A DNA stretch of 64,000 bases from Clostridia bacterium (GTDB lineage: Bacteria; Bacillota; Clostridia; Christensenellales; CAG-138). Under the pieces are notes generated by a model that searched no databases, had not been told where the DNA came from, and saw nothing but the letters and a program-made list of their open reading frames with translations. The DNA lies in NCBI GenBank assembly GCA_017407205.1, contig JAFQXA010000024.1, forward strand, positions 1 to 64,000, in the 5' to 3' direction. How positions within the stretch are numbered: position 1 is the stretch's first letter; each line of letters begins with the position of its first letter. The position numbers were made by a program, and so were the translations under genes. This document shows positions 28,309-37,471 of the stretch, in pieces.

Positions 28309-29070
28309 TTAAATCCTCCTCATCGGAATAGAATTATTGTTAAGATACTCTTTAAGCTCCATTATGTCAACCTGCTTAAAGTGGAATATCGATGCGGCAA
28401 GCCCTGCATCAACCTTGGGAAGCGTATTGAAAAGCGTCAAAAAATGCTCCATATTCCCTGCACCGCCGCTTGCGATAACGGGAACATTTACACGGTCACA
28501 AATTGCTTCAAGCATTTCAAGGTCAAATCCGCCCTTTACGCCGTCGGTATCGATGCTGTTTACAACAAGCTCGCCTGCACCGTTTTTCACTCCGTCCTCT
28601 GCCCATTTTAAAGCATCGATGCCCGTGTTCTCTCTGCCACCCTTTGCAAATACGGTAAACTTGCCGTCAACACGCTTTACGTCCATTGAAAGAACTACGC
28701 ATTGGTCACCGTAACGCTTTGCCGCTTCACCAATGAGCGACGGGTTTTTTATAGCACCCGAATTTACACTTACCTTATCCGCACCGCATTTTAATATACG
28801 GTCAAAATCATCAACTGTGTTCACGCTTCCGCCAACGGTAAGCGGAATAAAAATCTCGCTTGCAACCTTGGTAAGAACATCGGTAAACAAAGCTCTCCCC
28901 TCAAAGCTTGCCGTTATATCATAAAAAACAAGCTCATCGGCACCGCTTTGGTTGTAGTACTTTGCAAGCTCTGTCGGGTCTTCAACATCCCTTATGCCTT
29001 CAAAATTTTTGCCTTTTACGACTCTGCCGTCCCTTATATCAAGACACGGTATTATTCGTTTGGTTATCAT
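28309..29070 (-). CDS. hisF: Imidazole glycerol phosphate synthase, cyclase subunit
   Basis: A 253-residue TIM barrel starting MITKRIIPCLDIRDGRVVKG, with the catalytic Asp of that motif and the second in VLSMDVKR. It also has LVNSIDTDGVKGG and VIASGGAGNMEHF phosphate-binding loops. It partners with HisH and releases IGP plus AICAR, the latter re-entering purine synthesis through PurH. Three bases from hisA. Confidence 0.97.
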   Translation of the reverse strand: MITKRIIPCLDIRDGRVVKGKNFEGIRDVEDPTELAKYYNQSGADELVFYDITASFEGRALFTDVLTKVASEIFIPLTVGGSVNTVDDFDRILKCGADKVSVNSGAIKNPSLIGEAAKRYGDQCVVLSMDVKRVDGKFTVFAKGGRENTGIDALKWAEDGVKNGAGELVVNSIDTDGVKGGFDLEMLEAICDRVNVPVIASGGAGNMEHFLTLFNTLPKVDAGLAASIFHFKQVDIMELKEYLNNNSIPMRRI

Positions 29071-29073
29071 TTT

Positions 29074-29796
29074 TTATTTCTCCGTCCTTGCCAATTTTAC
29101 AGCCCTTTGAAGGTCTATTGCACCCTCGTATATCGCCTTGCCGATTATAGCGGCATATATTCCCATATCACGAAGTGCCACAACATCTTCCTCAAAACAA
29201 ATTCCGCCCGATGCAACAATTGAAAGCCCTTCAATGCCGTTGAGCACTTTATAAATTTCCCTATTCGTGCCCTCCATTGCACCGTCTTTTGCTATGTCGG
29301 TATAAATTACTGTTTTTACGCCCTTATCCCTCAATTCCTTGCAGAAAGAAACCGAGTCAAGCTCCGTACGTTCAATCCAGCCCGACAATGCAACCTTGCC
29401 GTCATGTGCATCAACACCTACGGCAATTTTATCACCGTATTTTGAAATTGCTTCATCCAAAAGCTCGGGATTTTTAACGGCAGCCGTACCGAGTATAACG
29501 CGGTCAACACCCAAATCAAGATAAGCTTCTATCCTGTCCATCGTGCGTATACCGCCGCCGACCTCTATGAAAAGCCCGTCTATCCTGCAAAGCTTTTCAA
29601 TACAGGGCATATTTACAATCTCACCGCTTTTTGCACCGTCAAGGTCCACAACATGGAGATTATTTGCACCGCTTTGTAAAAATCGCTTTGCAACTGACAC
29701 GGGGTCACTGTCATATACTTTTTTATTACCGTAGTCACCCTTGGTCAGGCGAACAGCCTGTCCTGATATCAAGTCTATCGCAGGGAAAATTTCCAT
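29074..29796 (-). CDS. hisA: ProFAR isomerase
   Basis: 240 residues from the ATG at 29796 (MEIFPAIDLISGQAVRL); upstream codons of the same frame lie inside hisH. Barrel motifs: EVGGGIRTMDRIEAYLDLG, DAHDGKVALSGW, TDIAKDGAMEGTN and IVASGGI. It catalyses the fourth step of histidine synthesis. The binding site GGAGGG lies in the end of hisH. Confidence 0.96.
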   Translation of the reverse strand: MEIFPAIDLISGQAVRLTKGDYGNKKVYDSDPVSVAKRFLQSGANNLHVVDLDGAKSGEIVNMPCIEKLCRIDGLFIEVGGGIRTMDRIEAYLDLGVDRVILGTAAVKNPELLDEAISKYGDKIAVGVDAHDGKVALSGWIERTELDSVSFCKELRDKGVKTVIYTDIAKDGAMEGTNREIYKVLNGIEGLSIVASGGICFEEDVVALRDMGIYAAIIGKAIYEGAIDLQRAVKLARTEK

Positions 29797-29797
29797 A

Positions 29798-30421
29798 TCA
29801 GTTTTTGCCCTCCGCAGTTTCAACAAATGCTTTCAAAATATTAAGCCCTACCTCGCCGCTCTTTTCGGGGTGGAACTGTGTTCCGCAAACATTTCCGTTT
29901 CGTACAATGCCCGGAACATCAACGCCGTAGTTTGAGTATGCAACTATACTTTCATCGCAGTTCTTTGCATAAAACGAGTGAACATAATAAACGTGTGAGC
30001 CCTCTTTTATGTACTTCACAAGGGAGTCTTCATTTTGTCTGAATGTAAGTGAGTTCCAGCCTATTTGAGGCACCTTCAGGTTCTCAACATCAAGGTTTAA
30101 GTCACAGACCTCGCCCTTTATAAGCCCAAGCCCTCTATGCTCGCCGTACTCATAGCTTTTATCAAAGAGCATCTGCATACCGAGGCATATTCCCATGAGG
30201 GGCTTGCCGTTTTTTGCCTGCTCACAAAGGAATGTATCAAGTCCGTTTTCCGAAAGCTTCTTTGCCGCATCTTCAAAAGCACCAACACCGGGCAGAATTA
30301 TTCCGTCTGCCTTTTCCAAAACGCTTTTGTCAGCAGTAACAACGCTTTCGACATTCAAAAATTCAAGTGAGGCGCAAAGCGAAAAAAGATTGCCTACGCC
30401 GTAATCAACAACAGCTATCAT
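29798..30421 (-). CDS. hisH: Imidazole glycerol phosphate synthase, glutaminase subunit
   Basis: A 207-residue class I amidotransferase. VDYGVGNLFSL opens the protein, LPGVGAFEDA precedes the oxyanion region, the nucleophile is in MGICLGMQMLF, and the His-Glu pair in GTQFHPEKSGEVG. It supplies ammonia to HisF. It overlaps hisB by four bases. Confidence 0.97.
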   Translation of the reverse strand: MIAVVDYGVGNLFSLCASLEFLNVESVVTADKSVLEKADGIILPGVGAFEDAAKKLSENGLDTFLCEQAKNGKPLMGICLGMQMLFDKSYEYGEHRGLGLIKGEVCDLNLDVENLKVPQIGWNSLTFRQNEDSLVKYIKEGSHVYYVHSFYAKNCDESIVAYSNYGVDVPGIVRNGNVCGTQFHPEKSGEVGLNILKAFVETAEGKN

Positions 30422-31005
30422 AAAACACCTTTTGATGAAGGAATTTCGTTTTCCCTCTCCTTATCTATTGTTACAGCTTCTTTAAGCGCACGAGCCAAGC
30501 CCTTGAACACAGCCTCAATTATGTGGTGTGTATTCTCGCCCCTGTTCTGACGAACATGGAGTGTAAGCCCCATCGTGCGGCACAGTGCTGCCAAAAATTC
30601 AGCGGTAAGTTCTGAATCAAACTCGCCGACCTTTTCTGTGGGGAAACGGAAATCATGTGCAAAATAGCTTCTTCCGCTTATATCAAGAGCAATGTCAATC
30701 CATGCTTCGTCCATCGGAAGTGAACGCGAAGCATAACGCTTGATGCCGCGTTTATCGCCTAAAGCGTCAAATATTGCGCTGCCCAAAACTATGCCGATAT
30801 CCTCAGCGGAATGGTGGAAATCAACATCCGTGTCACCCTTGCATTTTACGGCCAAATCAAACTGTCCGTGAACCGCAAAAAGCTCAAGCATATGGTTGAA
30901 AAAGCCACAGCCTGTATCGACATCATGAGTACCCGTACCGTCAAGGTTTATAACGAGCTGTATATCGGTTTCCTTTGTTTTTCTTTCGGCCTTTGCAAAT
31001 CTCAT
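30418..31005 (-). CDS. hisB: Imidazoleglycerol-phosphate dehydratase
   Basis: 195 residues, monofunctional (no HAD phosphatase part). Manganese-binding motifs are GFFNHMLELFAVHGQFDL and DFHHSAEDIGIVLG, with the mirrored GENTHHIIEAVFKGLARAL near the end. It dehydrates IGP to imidazole acetol phosphate. One base from hisC. Confidence 0.97.
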   Translation of the reverse strand: MRFAKAERKTKETDIQLVINLDGTGTHDVDTGCGFFNHMLELFAVHGQFDLAVKCKGDTDVDFHHSAEDIGIVLGSAIFDALGDKRGIKRYASRSLPMDEAWIDIALDISGRSYFAHDFRFPTEKVGEFDSELTAEFLAALCRTMGLTLHVRQNRGENTHHIIEAVFKGLARALKEAVTIDKERENEIPSSKGVL

Positions 31006-31006
31006 A

Positions 31007-32065
31007 TTATGCCTCCTCGTTTAAAACTTCTTTGCATTTCTCAATAAGTATTTCCATCTGCTCATGTGTGCCTATCGTTATCCTTACAAAGTCAGACACC
31101 CTTTTACCTGAGAAATATCTTACAAGCACACCTTTTTCTTTAAGTCGTGTATATATTTTTTCTCCGCTTATACCCTCTTTTTTTGCAAAAACGAAGTTTG
31201 CACTTGAGGGCAAAACGCTAAAGCCCATATTTTCAAGTTCTTTTGCAGTCCATGCACGAGCTGAAATTATCTTTTTGACACACGCATTAAAATAATCAAC
31301 ATCTTCTGTTGCATGGTAGCCTGCAACAAGTGCAAGACGGTTTACATTATATGGATTGAACGAGAATATCATTCTGTTTAAATCCGCAATTATCTCTTTT
31401 GAAGCTATCGCATAGCCAAGCCTTGCACCTGCAAGTGAACGCGACTTTGAATATGTTCCGATAACGAGAATATTGTCATACTTCTTCGTCAAAGGCACCG
31501 CACTTTCAGCCCCGAAATCAACATATGCCTCGTCTATTACAACAAGATTTTCAGCATTGTTTTTTACAATCTTTTCTATCTCGTCACGACTTAATGCCAT
31601 ACCCGTCGGAGCGTTGGGGTTTGCTATCAATACGGTTCTTCCTGCATTGTAATAGTCCTCCGCCTTTATCGAAAAATCCTCATGCAGGGGAACTTTTACG
31701 GCATCTGTACCAAACACCTTGGCATAAACAGGATAAAAGCCGTATGAGATATCGGGAAAAGCAATTCCGTTTTCTGAAAGTGCCATGAACACGAAAGCCA
31801 AAAGCTCATCAGAGCCGTTGCTCAAGGTTACATTTTCGGGGTTTACTGAGTGAAGCCTTGCTATCGACTCACACAAAGCCTTGCCCGTGGGGTCGGGATA
31901 CAAATTCTGCATGCTTGCCTCACGGCTCACCGCCTCGATTACCTTCGGGGAAGGCGGAAACGGACTTTCGTTTGTATTAAGTTTTATATACTTCATATCC
32001 CTCGGCTGTTCGCCCGGTGTGTAGGGCTCAAGACAGGAATATTTTTTATTTAAAAATCTGCTCAT
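31007..32065 (-). CDS. hisC: Histidinol-phosphate aminotransferase
   Basis: A 352-residue fold-type I PLP enzyme. Motifs: KLNTNESPFPPSP, SNGSDELL, NPNAPTGMAL, VIDEAYVDFG and the PLP lysine in GTYSKSRSLAGARLGYA. It uses glutamate to aminate imidazole acetol phosphate. As no dedicated aromatic aminotransferase is encoded in the aro cluster of this window, it could also serve tyrosine and phenylalanine, as some HisC enzymes do. That is inference. Confidence 0.96.
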   Translation of the reverse strand: MSRFLNKKYSCLEPYTPGEQPRDMKYIKLNTNESPFPPSPKVIEAVSREASMQNLYPDPTGKALCESIARLHSVNPENVTLSNGSDELLAFVFMALSENGIAFPDISYGFYPVYAKVFGTDAVKVPLHEDFSIKAEDYYNAGRTVLIANPNAPTGMALSRDEIEKIVKNNAENLVVIDEAYVDFGAESAVPLTKKYDNILVIGTYSKSRSLAGARLGYAIASKEIIADLNRMIFSFNPYNVNRLALVAGYHATEDVDYFNACVKKIISARAWTAKELENMGFSVLPSSANFVFAKKEGISGEKIYTRLKEKGVLVRYFSGKRVSDFVRITIGTHEQMEILIEKCKEVLNEEA

Positions 32066-33351
32066 TCTTTTGCCTCTTTGGCTACTCGTACATATACGCT
32101 GTTTTTATGTGCCGTCAAGCCCTCGTGGTCTGCAAATCTCATTACGTCATCAGCCTCGCTTTGAAGTGCTTCTTTTGTGTAATAAAGGTATGATGAACGC
32201 TTTATAAAATCATCAACCGACAATGGCGATGAGAAATGTGCTGTGCCGTTTGTGGGCAATACGTGATTTACACCTGCAAAATAATCGCCGAGTGCTTCGG
32301 GTGTATTTCTGCCCATGAATACACTGCCTGCATTCTTAACAAGCGGTAAAATTTCAAACGGATCATCAACACAAAGTTCAAGATGCTCGGGCGCAAGCTC
32401 GTTTGAAACCTCAACCGCCTGCTTCAAGTCACTTGCTACGAGTATCATTCCGTTATTGTCAATTGACTCACGGCAAATAGAAGCCCTTTCAAGCAAGGGT
32501 ATCTGCCTTTCAAGCTCTGCCTGTACTTTGTATGCTAAATCTTGACTATCGGTTATCAAAACAGCACTCGCCATTTTGTCATGCTCTGCCTGCGAAAGCA
32601 GGTCTGCTGCCGCATAAACGGGCGAAGTATTCTCATCTGCAATGACCAGGATTTCACTCGGACCTGCAAACATATCAATACCTACAAGCCCCAAAGCCTG
32701 ACGCTTTGCGGTTGCTACAAATATATTTCCGGGGCCTACAATCTTGTAAACCTTGGGTATCGACTCTGTACCGTATGAAAGTGCTGCAACAGCCTGTGCA
32801 CCGCCAACCTTGTATATCTCGGTAACGCCTGCAATGTGCGCAGCTGCCAAAATATTCTTTGCAACACTTCCGTCCTTTTGCGGAGGCGTGACCATAACAA
32901 TACGTTTGACACCTGCTATAAGTGCAGGAATTGCATTCATTAAAACACTTGAGGGATATGCCGCCGTACCACCGGGAACATATATTCCCGCACTCTCAAC
33001 GGGCAGGAAACGCTGTCCTAGAACTGTTCCGTTTGCTTGCTTTACTTCATAAGACTCCCTTATCTGCGTTTTATGGAAGCTTGCAATGTTCTCCTTTGCT
33101 TTCCTGAGTGTTTCAAGGAAAGAAGGCTCAACGCTTTTAACCGCTTCTTCTATCTCTTTTTCACTTACACGCAAGGATGAAAGCTCAACGCCGTCAAAAC
33201 GCTTGGTATATTCAAGCAAAGCCTCGTCCCCACGCTCTTTAACGTCTGCCATTATTCCCTTAACGGTTTCCTCAACATCGCTGCGCCAAACTATTGCGCG
33301 CTTTAATATGGACTCTATATCCGTTTTTTCCAAGTCAAAAATTCTAATCAT
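32062..33351 (-). CDS. hisD: Histidinol dehydrogenase
   Basis: 429 residues, a zinc-dependent NAD+ enzyme carrying out the last two oxidations to histidine. Motifs: VPGGTAAYPSSVLMNAIPA, GGAQAVAALSYGTES, VGPGNIFVATAKR, AGPSEILVIADE, DLLSQAEHD with zinc ligands, and SFVE-like ELAPEHLEL. It overlaps hisC and hisG by four bases each. Confidence 0.97.
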   Translation of the reverse strand: MIRIFDLEKTDIESILKRAIVWRSDVEETVKGIMADVKERGDEALLEYTKRFDGVELSSLRVSEKEIEEAVKSVEPSFLETLRKAKENIASFHKTQIRESYEVKQANGTVLGQRFLPVESAGIYVPGGTAAYPSSVLMNAIPALIAGVKRIVMVTPPQKDGSVAKNILAAAHIAGVTEIYKVGGAQAVAALSYGTESIPKVYKIVGPGNIFVATAKRQALGLVGIDMFAGPSEILVIADENTSPVYAAADLLSQAEHDKMASAVLITDSQDLAYKVQAELERQIPLLERASICRESIDNNGMILVASDLKQAVEVSNELAPEHLELCVDDPFEILPLVKNAGSVFMGRNTPEALGDYFAGVNHVLPTNGTAHFSSPLSVDDFIKRSSYLYYTKEALQSEADDVMRFADHEGLTAHKNSVYVRVAKEAKE

Positions 33352-33965
33352 ATTTCTTTGCCTATCTTTTCTGCAAGCTCGCGAATTTCAGCTTCCTTGA
33401 AGCGGTAGCTTGATTTATTCGCAATGAGTCTTGCGCTTATATCTTCAATCTCTTTAATAACCGACATATCGTTTTCACGCAATGTACTGCCTGTTTCGAC
33501 TATATCGACTATAACATCCGACAAATCGAGTATCGGAGCAAGCTCGATTGAACCGTGAAGCTCAATTATCTCGATTTCTCTGTCAACAGATGCAAAATAA
33601 CGCTTTGCCGTATTTACATACTTTGTAGCAACACGCAGCACGCTGTCAGGATCATCCTGATAACCGTTACGGGCAGCTATTGCCATGCGACACTTGCCAA
33701 ACTTCAGATCCATAAGCTCATAAAGGTCATAATCCTTTTCGCGGAGTATGTCCTTGCCTACAACACCAATGTCAGCAGCACCACGCTCAACATATGTTGC
33801 AACATCGGTCGGCTTTACAAGGAAATAGCGAACCGATGACTGCTTGTTTTCAAAAACGAGCTTGCGGTTATCTTCCAAAAGTTCAGGACAGCTGTAACCA
33901 AGCTTGTCCAAAAGCTTATATACTTTATCTCCCAATCTGCCCTTGGGCAACGCAATGTTAAGCAT
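33348..33965 (-). CDS. hisG: ATP phosphoribosyltransferase, short catalytic subunit
   Basis: A 205-residue short form (HisG-S) lacking the C-terminal regulatory domain. Motifs: NIALPKGRLGDKVYKLL, DVATYVERGAADIGVVGKDIL and the PRPP loop VDIVETGSTLREN. It needs HisZ, whose gene immediately precedes it with a one-base overlap, both for activity and for histidine feedback. Confidence 0.97.
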   Translation of the reverse strand: MLNIALPKGRLGDKVYKLLDKLGYSCPELLEDNRKLVFENKQSSVRYFLVKPTDVATYVERGAADIGVVGKDILREKDYDLYELMDLKFGKCRMAIAARNGYQDDPDSVLRVATKYVNTAKRYFASVDREIEIIELHGSIELAPILDLSDVIVDIVETGSTLRENDMSVIKEIEDISARLIANKSSYRFKEAEIRELAEKIGKEI

Positions 33966-35065
33966 TATCTTCTACCCCCGTTTGAACTTACAAGGTCAAT
34001 AGTATTACCCTCATTTGCATCATCGGGCAAAACGGTAACGACCTTTGCAATACCTCCACCGCTTGTAACGGCTTCGGCTGCTGAAAATACGCGTGAAACA
34101 TCGACTGTTTCATCGTAATATACATACGTCGGTCTTGCCGAAGCAATCTGCGAACGCATATATCTTTCGAGTGCATCAAAGCAGATAGCAAAGCCTATAC
34201 CTCCGATACCTGCTTTTCCCATGCGAACCAAAAGATTGTCATATCTTCCGCCCGTAATTACGGGTGTGGGAATTGTACTGATATAGCCGTTGAAAAGTAT
34301 TCCGTTATAGTAATCAGTATCTGATACAAGTGAAGTCTGAAGCCTTATATACGGACTCTTTATTGCATTTGTAACGGTTTCTATTTCTTTTATTGCAGTT
34401 TCCATTGTTATGTTGCCCTCTGCAATTTCATAAAGTGCTTTTATACCGTTTGCAACATCGCCGGGCAGTGAAATGAATTTGACTATTCTTTGTGCATCAA
34501 AGCCTGCTTTTTCTGCGTATTTTTCAAGGTCGTGGGTATTCTTCTCTGCGATATATTCCTTGACCTTAAAAATATCGTCAGCCTTCACACCAACACTTTG
34601 TAAAAGCCCCTCAACGAGCCCCTGATGCGATACATCAAGCGCGTGTTCTTCAGCATCCATCTGCTGGAGGCTCTTAAGCGCAAGAGCTACAACCTCAACA
34701 ATCGTGTAATCGGTTATATTGCCAAGACATTCAAGCCCCATCTGGTTAAGCTCTGCAAATCCGCCCGCTTCCTTTGAAACACGGAAAACGCTCTCTATGT
34801 AGTAAAGCTTTGTAAGCTCCTCAGACAAATTAGCCGTCTTTGCAATACTCAAAGTAATATCGGGCTTTAACGCCATGAGTCTGCCGTCAACATCACTGAA
34901 TGTGATTATGTTTTTGCTCGGCAGAAAATTCATGTTCTGTGCATAGAAAGAATACTCCTCCATGCGATTCATCGAGAATTTTCTATAGGAATACTGCTCA
35001 AACAATTTACGCAAGGAAAGCGACAGTCTTTCGCTTTTCTTCAAAGTTGACAGTTCTATTTTCAT
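33965..35065 (-). CDS. hisZ: ATP phosphoribosyltransferase regulatory subunit (histidyl-tRNA synthetase-like)
   Basis: 366 residues from the ATG at 35065 (MKIELSTLKKSERLSL), preceded by AGGGAGG; the frame continues 14 codons upstream without a site. It resembles the catalytic core of histidyl-tRNA synthetase (LKPDITLSIAKTA, YYNGILFNGY, GGRYDNLL, GIGFAICFDALE) but lacks the anticodon-binding domain. It forms an octamer with HisG-S. First gene of the histidine operon. Confidence 0.95.
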   Translation of the reverse strand: MKIELSTLKKSERLSLSLRKLFEQYSYRKFSMNRMEEYSFYAQNMNFLPSKNIITFSDVDGRLMALKPDITLSIAKTANLSEELTKLYYIESVFRVSKEAGGFAELNQMGLECLGNITDYTIVEVVALALKSLQQMDAEEHALDVSHQGLVEGLLQSVGVKADDIFKVKEYIAEKNTHDLEKYAEKAGFDAQRIVKFISLPGDVANGIKALYEIAEGNITMETAIKEIETVTNAIKSPYIRLQTSLVSDTDYYNGILFNGYISTIPTPVITGGRYDNLLVRMGKAGIGGIGFAICFDALERYMRSQIASARPTYVYYDETVDVSRVFSAAEAVTSGGGIAKVVTVLPDDANEGNTIDLVSSNGGRR

Positions 35066-35078
35066 GTTTTGCCTCCCT

Positions 35079-35120
35079 AAAAAAAGAGTAACCGCAATAA
35101 CACACATACATATGTGCGGT
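35079..35120 (-). promoter_or_regulatory. Leader hairpin with T7 run before hisZ, attenuator candidate
   Basis: On the minus strand ACCGCA and TGCGGT can pair (6 bp, 18-base loop), or alternatively CGCACATA and TATGTGTG can pair internally. T7 follows five bases after the outer stem and runs straight into the hisZ ribosome binding site. No His codons precede it and no T-box motif is seen. Confidence 0.4.
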
Positions 35121-35125
35121 ATTTT

Positions 35126-35155
35126 ATTTTACATCATTTTACCTATGCTTGTAAA
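35126..35155 (-). promoter_or_regulatory. Promoter of the histidine operon
   Basis: On the minus strand TTTACA, an 18-base spacer and TAAAAT. Confidence 0.55.
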
Positions 35156-35169
35156 TAGACAAGGACAAC

Positions 35170-35199
35170 AAAAAAGGATGCAGAAAAACCGCATCCTTT
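35170..35199 (-). terminator. Terminator of the EF-G-like gene
   Basis: An AAAGGATGC...GCATCCTTT stem with an 8- to 9-base loop and a T6 run on the minus strand, 18 bases beyond the stop codon. Confidence 0.85.
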
Positions 35200-35216
35200 G
35201 AATAAGCTTATAAGAA

Positions 35217-37289
35217 TTATTCTTCTTCGTCCTCGTCCTTCTGTGCCTGCTCGATAATCTTCTGAGCTACATTGCCGGGAACGTCTTCATATCTTACGAA
35301 TTCTGAAGTGAAAGCGCCTCGAGCCTGTGTCATTGAACGCAAGTCTGTTGCGTACTTGAACATTTCAGACATCGGAACTTCTGCTACAACTTCAGTGCCC
35401 TCATCGCAGGGATTCATGCCGAGAACACGGCCTCTGCGACGGTTAAGGTCACCGATAACGTCACCCATGTATTCGCTGGGAACAACTATTTTATAGCAAT
35501 AAACGGGCTCGATAAGTGTGGGGTTAGCCTTTGCACAAGCTGCCTTGTAAGACAGTCTTGCAGCGGACTTAAATGCAACTTCCTTGGAGTCAACGGGGTG
35601 ATACTTACCGTCAAACAAAGTTGCCTTAACGCCGATCATGGGATAGCCAGCCAAAACGCCCTTGCGCATAGCTTCTATTGTACCCTTTTCAACAGCGGGA
35701 ACATATTCCTTGGGAACAACACCGCCAACGATTGCGTTAACGAATTCGAAGTCTTCACCGTTTGTGAGGGGTTCAAATCTCATGTTAACAACACCGAACT
35801 GACCGCTGCCGCCGGACTGCTTCTTATGCTTACCTTCAGCTTCTGCTGTTGAACGGATTGTTTCACGGTAGGGAACTCTGGGTTCTGTAAGCATTGCTTC
35901 AACGCCCGACTTATTCTTGAGCTTGGAGCAAACAACATCAAGATGAACTTCGCCAAGACCGCAAAGCAATACGTCGCCTGTTTCAACGTTCTTCTCGATT
36001 GTGATTGTGGGATCTTCTTCCAAAATCTTGTTAATGCCGCCGAAGACCTTATCTTCTTCGCCCTGCTTCTTAGCCTTAACTGCCAAGCTGATGCTGGGCT
36101 TGGGGAAGTTGATGGGAGCGCACTTTACGGGAGCTGATGCATCACAAAGTGTGTCGCCTGTTACTGTTATCTGAAGCTTGGAAAGAGCACCTATATCGCC
36201 TGCGTTGAGCTTGTCGATATTTGTATTCTTCTTACCTACAAAGTAGTAAGGCGTACTGCTCTTTTCACTCTTTTCCTGGTTTGCATTGTAGGGAGTAACG
36301 CTTGCACTCAATGTACCTGAGAGAACCTTAACGATTGAGAACTTACCGAACTGGTCTGCAACTGTCTTGATAACCTGTGCTACAAACTTGCCATCCTTTT
36401 CAAGCTTAATCTTTTCGCCTGTCTTTGCATCTTCAACTTCAACTGCCGGCATATCTGCTGCTGTGGGGAGATATTTTACGATGTTGTCAAGCAATGTTGA
36501 AACGCCGATATTGGGCATTGCAGCTGTGCAGCATACGGGAGTTACGCCACCTTCAAGAACGCCCTTTGAAAGACCTGCGAGCAATTCATCCTTTGAAAGT
36601 TCGCCTTCTTCAAAGAACTTCTCCATGAGTTCTTCATCACTCTCTGCTGCAGCTTCCATGAGCTGTTCATAATATTCCTGTGCCTTGCCTTCAAGGTCTG
36701 CAGGGATTGCTGTATCCTTTTCGCCCTTGCCATCAAAGAGCTTTGCAGTCATGTTAACAACATCAACATAACCTACGAACTGACCCTTGTCCATAATCGG
36801 GAGCTGGAAGGGAACTGCTGAGGGACCGAACTTTGCATTTATGTCTTCCATAACCTTTGCAAAGTTAGCATTTTCTCTGTCCATCTGGTTTACAACCATC
36901 ATACGAGCCTTACCGCTCTTCTTGCACATATCCATTGCTTTTTCAGCGCCTACAACAACACCGGATACTGCACTTACTACGATGAGTGCTGAATCAGCCA
37001 ATGCCATTGCTGCTGCTACTTCGCCATAGAAATCAAAGAAGCCCGGTGCATCGATGATATTGATTTTTGAATTCTTCCATTCAATAGCTGCAAGTGCTGC
37101 ATTGATTGAAATGGTACGCTTTACTTCTTCGGGATCATAGTCCATTGTTGTATTGCCGTTTTCAACCTTACCGATACGCTCGATTGCGCCTGCGTTGAAA
37201 AGCATTGCTTCGGTCAAAGTGGTCTTACCGTCGCCGCCATGGCCGAAAATTCCTACATTGCGTATGTTTGCTGCTGTGTATTCTTTCAT
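35217..37289 (-). CDS. EF-G-like translational GTPase (FusA paralogue)
   Basis: 690 residues from the ATG at 37289 with GGGGAG upstream; 21 further in-frame codons lack a site. The EF-G domain order is kept: GTPase (1-~280), domain II, III, IV (GQFGVVNMRFEPL, IVGGVVPKEYVPAVEKG) and V. The GTPase motifs diverge from true EF-G: the P-loop is GHGGDGKTT, switch II is DAPGFFDF so the catalytic His of DTPGHVDF is Phe, and the base-binding motif is NQMD. This marks the EF-G-like or EFG-II subgroup of unclear role, not the elongation factor itself. Own promoter and terminator. Confidence 0.93.
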   Translation of the reverse strand: MKEYTAANIRNVGIFGHGGDGKTTLTEAMLFNAGAIERIGKVENGNTTMDYDPEEVKRTISINAALAAIEWKNSKINIIDAPGFFDFYGEVAAAMALADSALIVVSAVSGVVVGAEKAMDMCKKSGKARMMVVNQMDRENANFAKVMEDINAKFGPSAVPFQLPIMDKGQFVGYVDVVNMTAKLFDGKGEKDTAIPADLEGKAQEYYEQLMEAAAESDEELMEKFFEEGELSKDELLAGLSKGVLEGGVTPVCCTAAMPNIGVSTLLDNIVKYLPTAADMPAVEVEDAKTGEKIKLEKDGKFVAQVIKTVADQFGKFSIVKVLSGTLSASVTPYNANQEKSEKSSTPYYFVGKKNTNIDKLNAGDIGALSKLQITVTGDTLCDASAPVKCAPINFPKPSISLAVKAKKQGEEDKVFGGINKILEEDPTITIEKNVETGDVLLCGLGEVHLDVVCSKLKNKSGVEAMLTEPRVPYRETIRSTAEAEGKHKKQSGGSGQFGVVNMRFEPLTNGEDFEFVNAIVGGVVPKEYVPAVEKGTIEAMRKGVLAGYPMIGVKATLFDGKYHPVDSKEVAFKSAARLSYKAACAKANPTLIEPVYCYKIVVPSEYMGDVIGDLNRRRGRVLGMNPCDEGTEVVAEVPMSEMFKYATDLRSMTQARGAFTSEFVRYEDVPGNVAQKIIEQAQKDEDEEE

Positions 37290-37387
37290 TAGCTTACTCC
37301 CCTTATGGAATTTTATGAAATTTGTGCACTTTTGTGCTTTTGGTAATTGCACATAATTATATATTCTGAAATTACATGCCTGTTAAC

Positions 37388-37416
37388 ATTGTATCAGTGC
37401 TTTTAAAACTTGTAAA
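37388..37416 (-). promoter_or_regulatory. Promoter of the EF-G-like gene
   Basis: On the minus strand TTTACA, a 17-base spacer and TACAAT, giving a leader of about 95 bases. Confidence 0.65.
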
Positions 37417-37471
37417 CAGTTTTATTGATAAATAATTCATTTATTTGCATATTTGGAGACTATATATTAAA

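Noticed and set aside
35066-35216. His T-box before hisZ
   Set aside because: The region is too short and lacks the T-box sequence and a specifier stem.
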